Shown piece by piece: positions 13,952 to 14,256 of a stretch of DNA of 14,256 bases. Source of the stretch: Pseudomonadota bacterium (GTDB lineage Bacteria; Pseudomonadota; Alphaproteobacteria; UBA9655). Each line of letters opens with the position of its first letter. The first letter of the stretch is position 1. The notes below the pieces were generated by a model. That model did no database searches. It had not been told where the DNA came from and saw only the letters and a program-made list of their open reading frames with translations. The stretch covers positions 1 through 14,256 of the forward strand of contig JAKBAL010000009.1 of assembly GCA_021809225.1 (NCBI GenBank). Direction: 5' to 3'. Position numbers and translations under genes: made by a program.

Positions 13952-14256
13952 TATTGACTCATCTGTAATGTAAAAATGTTTTCACCACGACGAAAAACAA
14001 AGAGCCAACGGCGATCCGTATTTTGCAGCAAAGTCAGCACATCTTCCTTTGTTTTAACAGCTTTCTTATTAATCGATTCAAGAACATCACCAGGTTGAAT
14101 TCCAAGTCGTGATATTGGACCTGTACTTGAAATTTCCGTAATGACAACGCCTTGTGTCATAGGACTCAATCCTATTTCAAGGGCAAGAGCAGGAGAAAGG
14201 TTGCGAATTTTAGCCCCATAGAGGGGATTATTTGCTTCAATAGTTAGCGACGTCGC
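13951..14256 (-). CDS. Do/Deg family serine protease, C-terminal PDZ part
   Basis: The 3' end of a gene running off the right edge; 101 residues are visible and the frame is open to 14256. The sequence fits the second PDZ domain of periplasmic DegP/DegQ/MucD proteases, which recognise and degrade misfolded envelope proteins: LSPALALEIGLSP, then GVVITEI, SRLGIQPGDVLESINKKAV and a final strand ending at MSQ. The protease domain and its His-Asp-Ser triad lie outside the window, so activity cannot be judged. It is upstream of rarA and overlaps it by one base; I recall Deg next to rarA in other alphaproteobacteria. A non-protease PDZ protein is possible but less likely. Confidence 0.85.
   Translation of the reverse strand, partial: ATSLTIEANNPLYGAKIRNLSPALALEIGLSPMTQGVVITEISSTGPISRLGIQPGDVLESINKKAVKTKEDVLTLLQNTDRRWLFVFRRGENIFTLQMSQ

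Noticed and set aside
1..14256. CRISPR arrays, insertion sequences, riboswitches or a second att copy
   Set aside because: No regularly spaced repeats, transposase reading frames, recognisable riboswitch cores, or second copy of the tRNA 3' end were seen on reading both strands.

Overview
The window looks like chromosome of an AT-rich alphaproteobacterium, most plausibly a host-associated or intracellular lineage of the Holosporales/Rickettsiales type. This rests on the coupled uvrD-prmA-pepP block, the Deg protease-rarA pair, an orphan sdhE, and an F-type conjugation gene in an element beside a tRNA. The lineage is an inference; no rRNA or other taxonomic marker is present.

Layout. Bases 1 to about 3345 are the end of an integrated conjugative element. 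It carries the 3' part of a TraD-type coupling protein gene with an unusual hydrophilic insertion, a convergent one-TM protein of unknown function, and a P4-type tyrosine integrase. The integrase has a good sigma70-like promoter whose -35 region lies inside three direct repeats. The element abuts the 3' end of a tRNA-Thr(UGU) gene (3345-3420, minus strand), the probable integration target; its other end lies left of base 1.

Right of the tRNA is core genome: sdhE (plus strand), then on the minus strand uvrD-prmA-pepP with overlapping start and stop codons. pepP ends convergently into sdhE, and its likely terminator hairpin lies inside sdhE. Upstream, on the same strand, is an NCS1 nucleobase/hydantoin-type permease (8709-10172).

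The oddest locus is 10427-11638 (minus strand): a secreted protein of about 403 residues that reads as three pieces. Both breaks fall in T homopolymers. The first is an in-phase U UUU UUA heptamer just after an AGGAGG sequence; the second is a run of nine T. The rejoined protein holds two diverged copies of a Cys/His domain with an NlpC/P60-like pattern (Cys helix, GDLV, HxG[IV]Y, VESKWG, YG...[FY]Y). It may be a recent pseudogene, a sequencing artefact, or a gene whose long form needs slippage.

To its right are divergent sodB (plus strand), a short intergenic stretch with four TCATGA palindromes, rarA (minus strand), and the 3' end of a Deg/HtrA-type gene running off the right edge and overlapping rarA by one base. 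The core genes concern DNA repair and replication restart (uvrD, rarA), protein and peptide turnover (deg, pepP), oxidative stress and respiration (sodB, sdhE) and ribosomal protein methylation (prmA).
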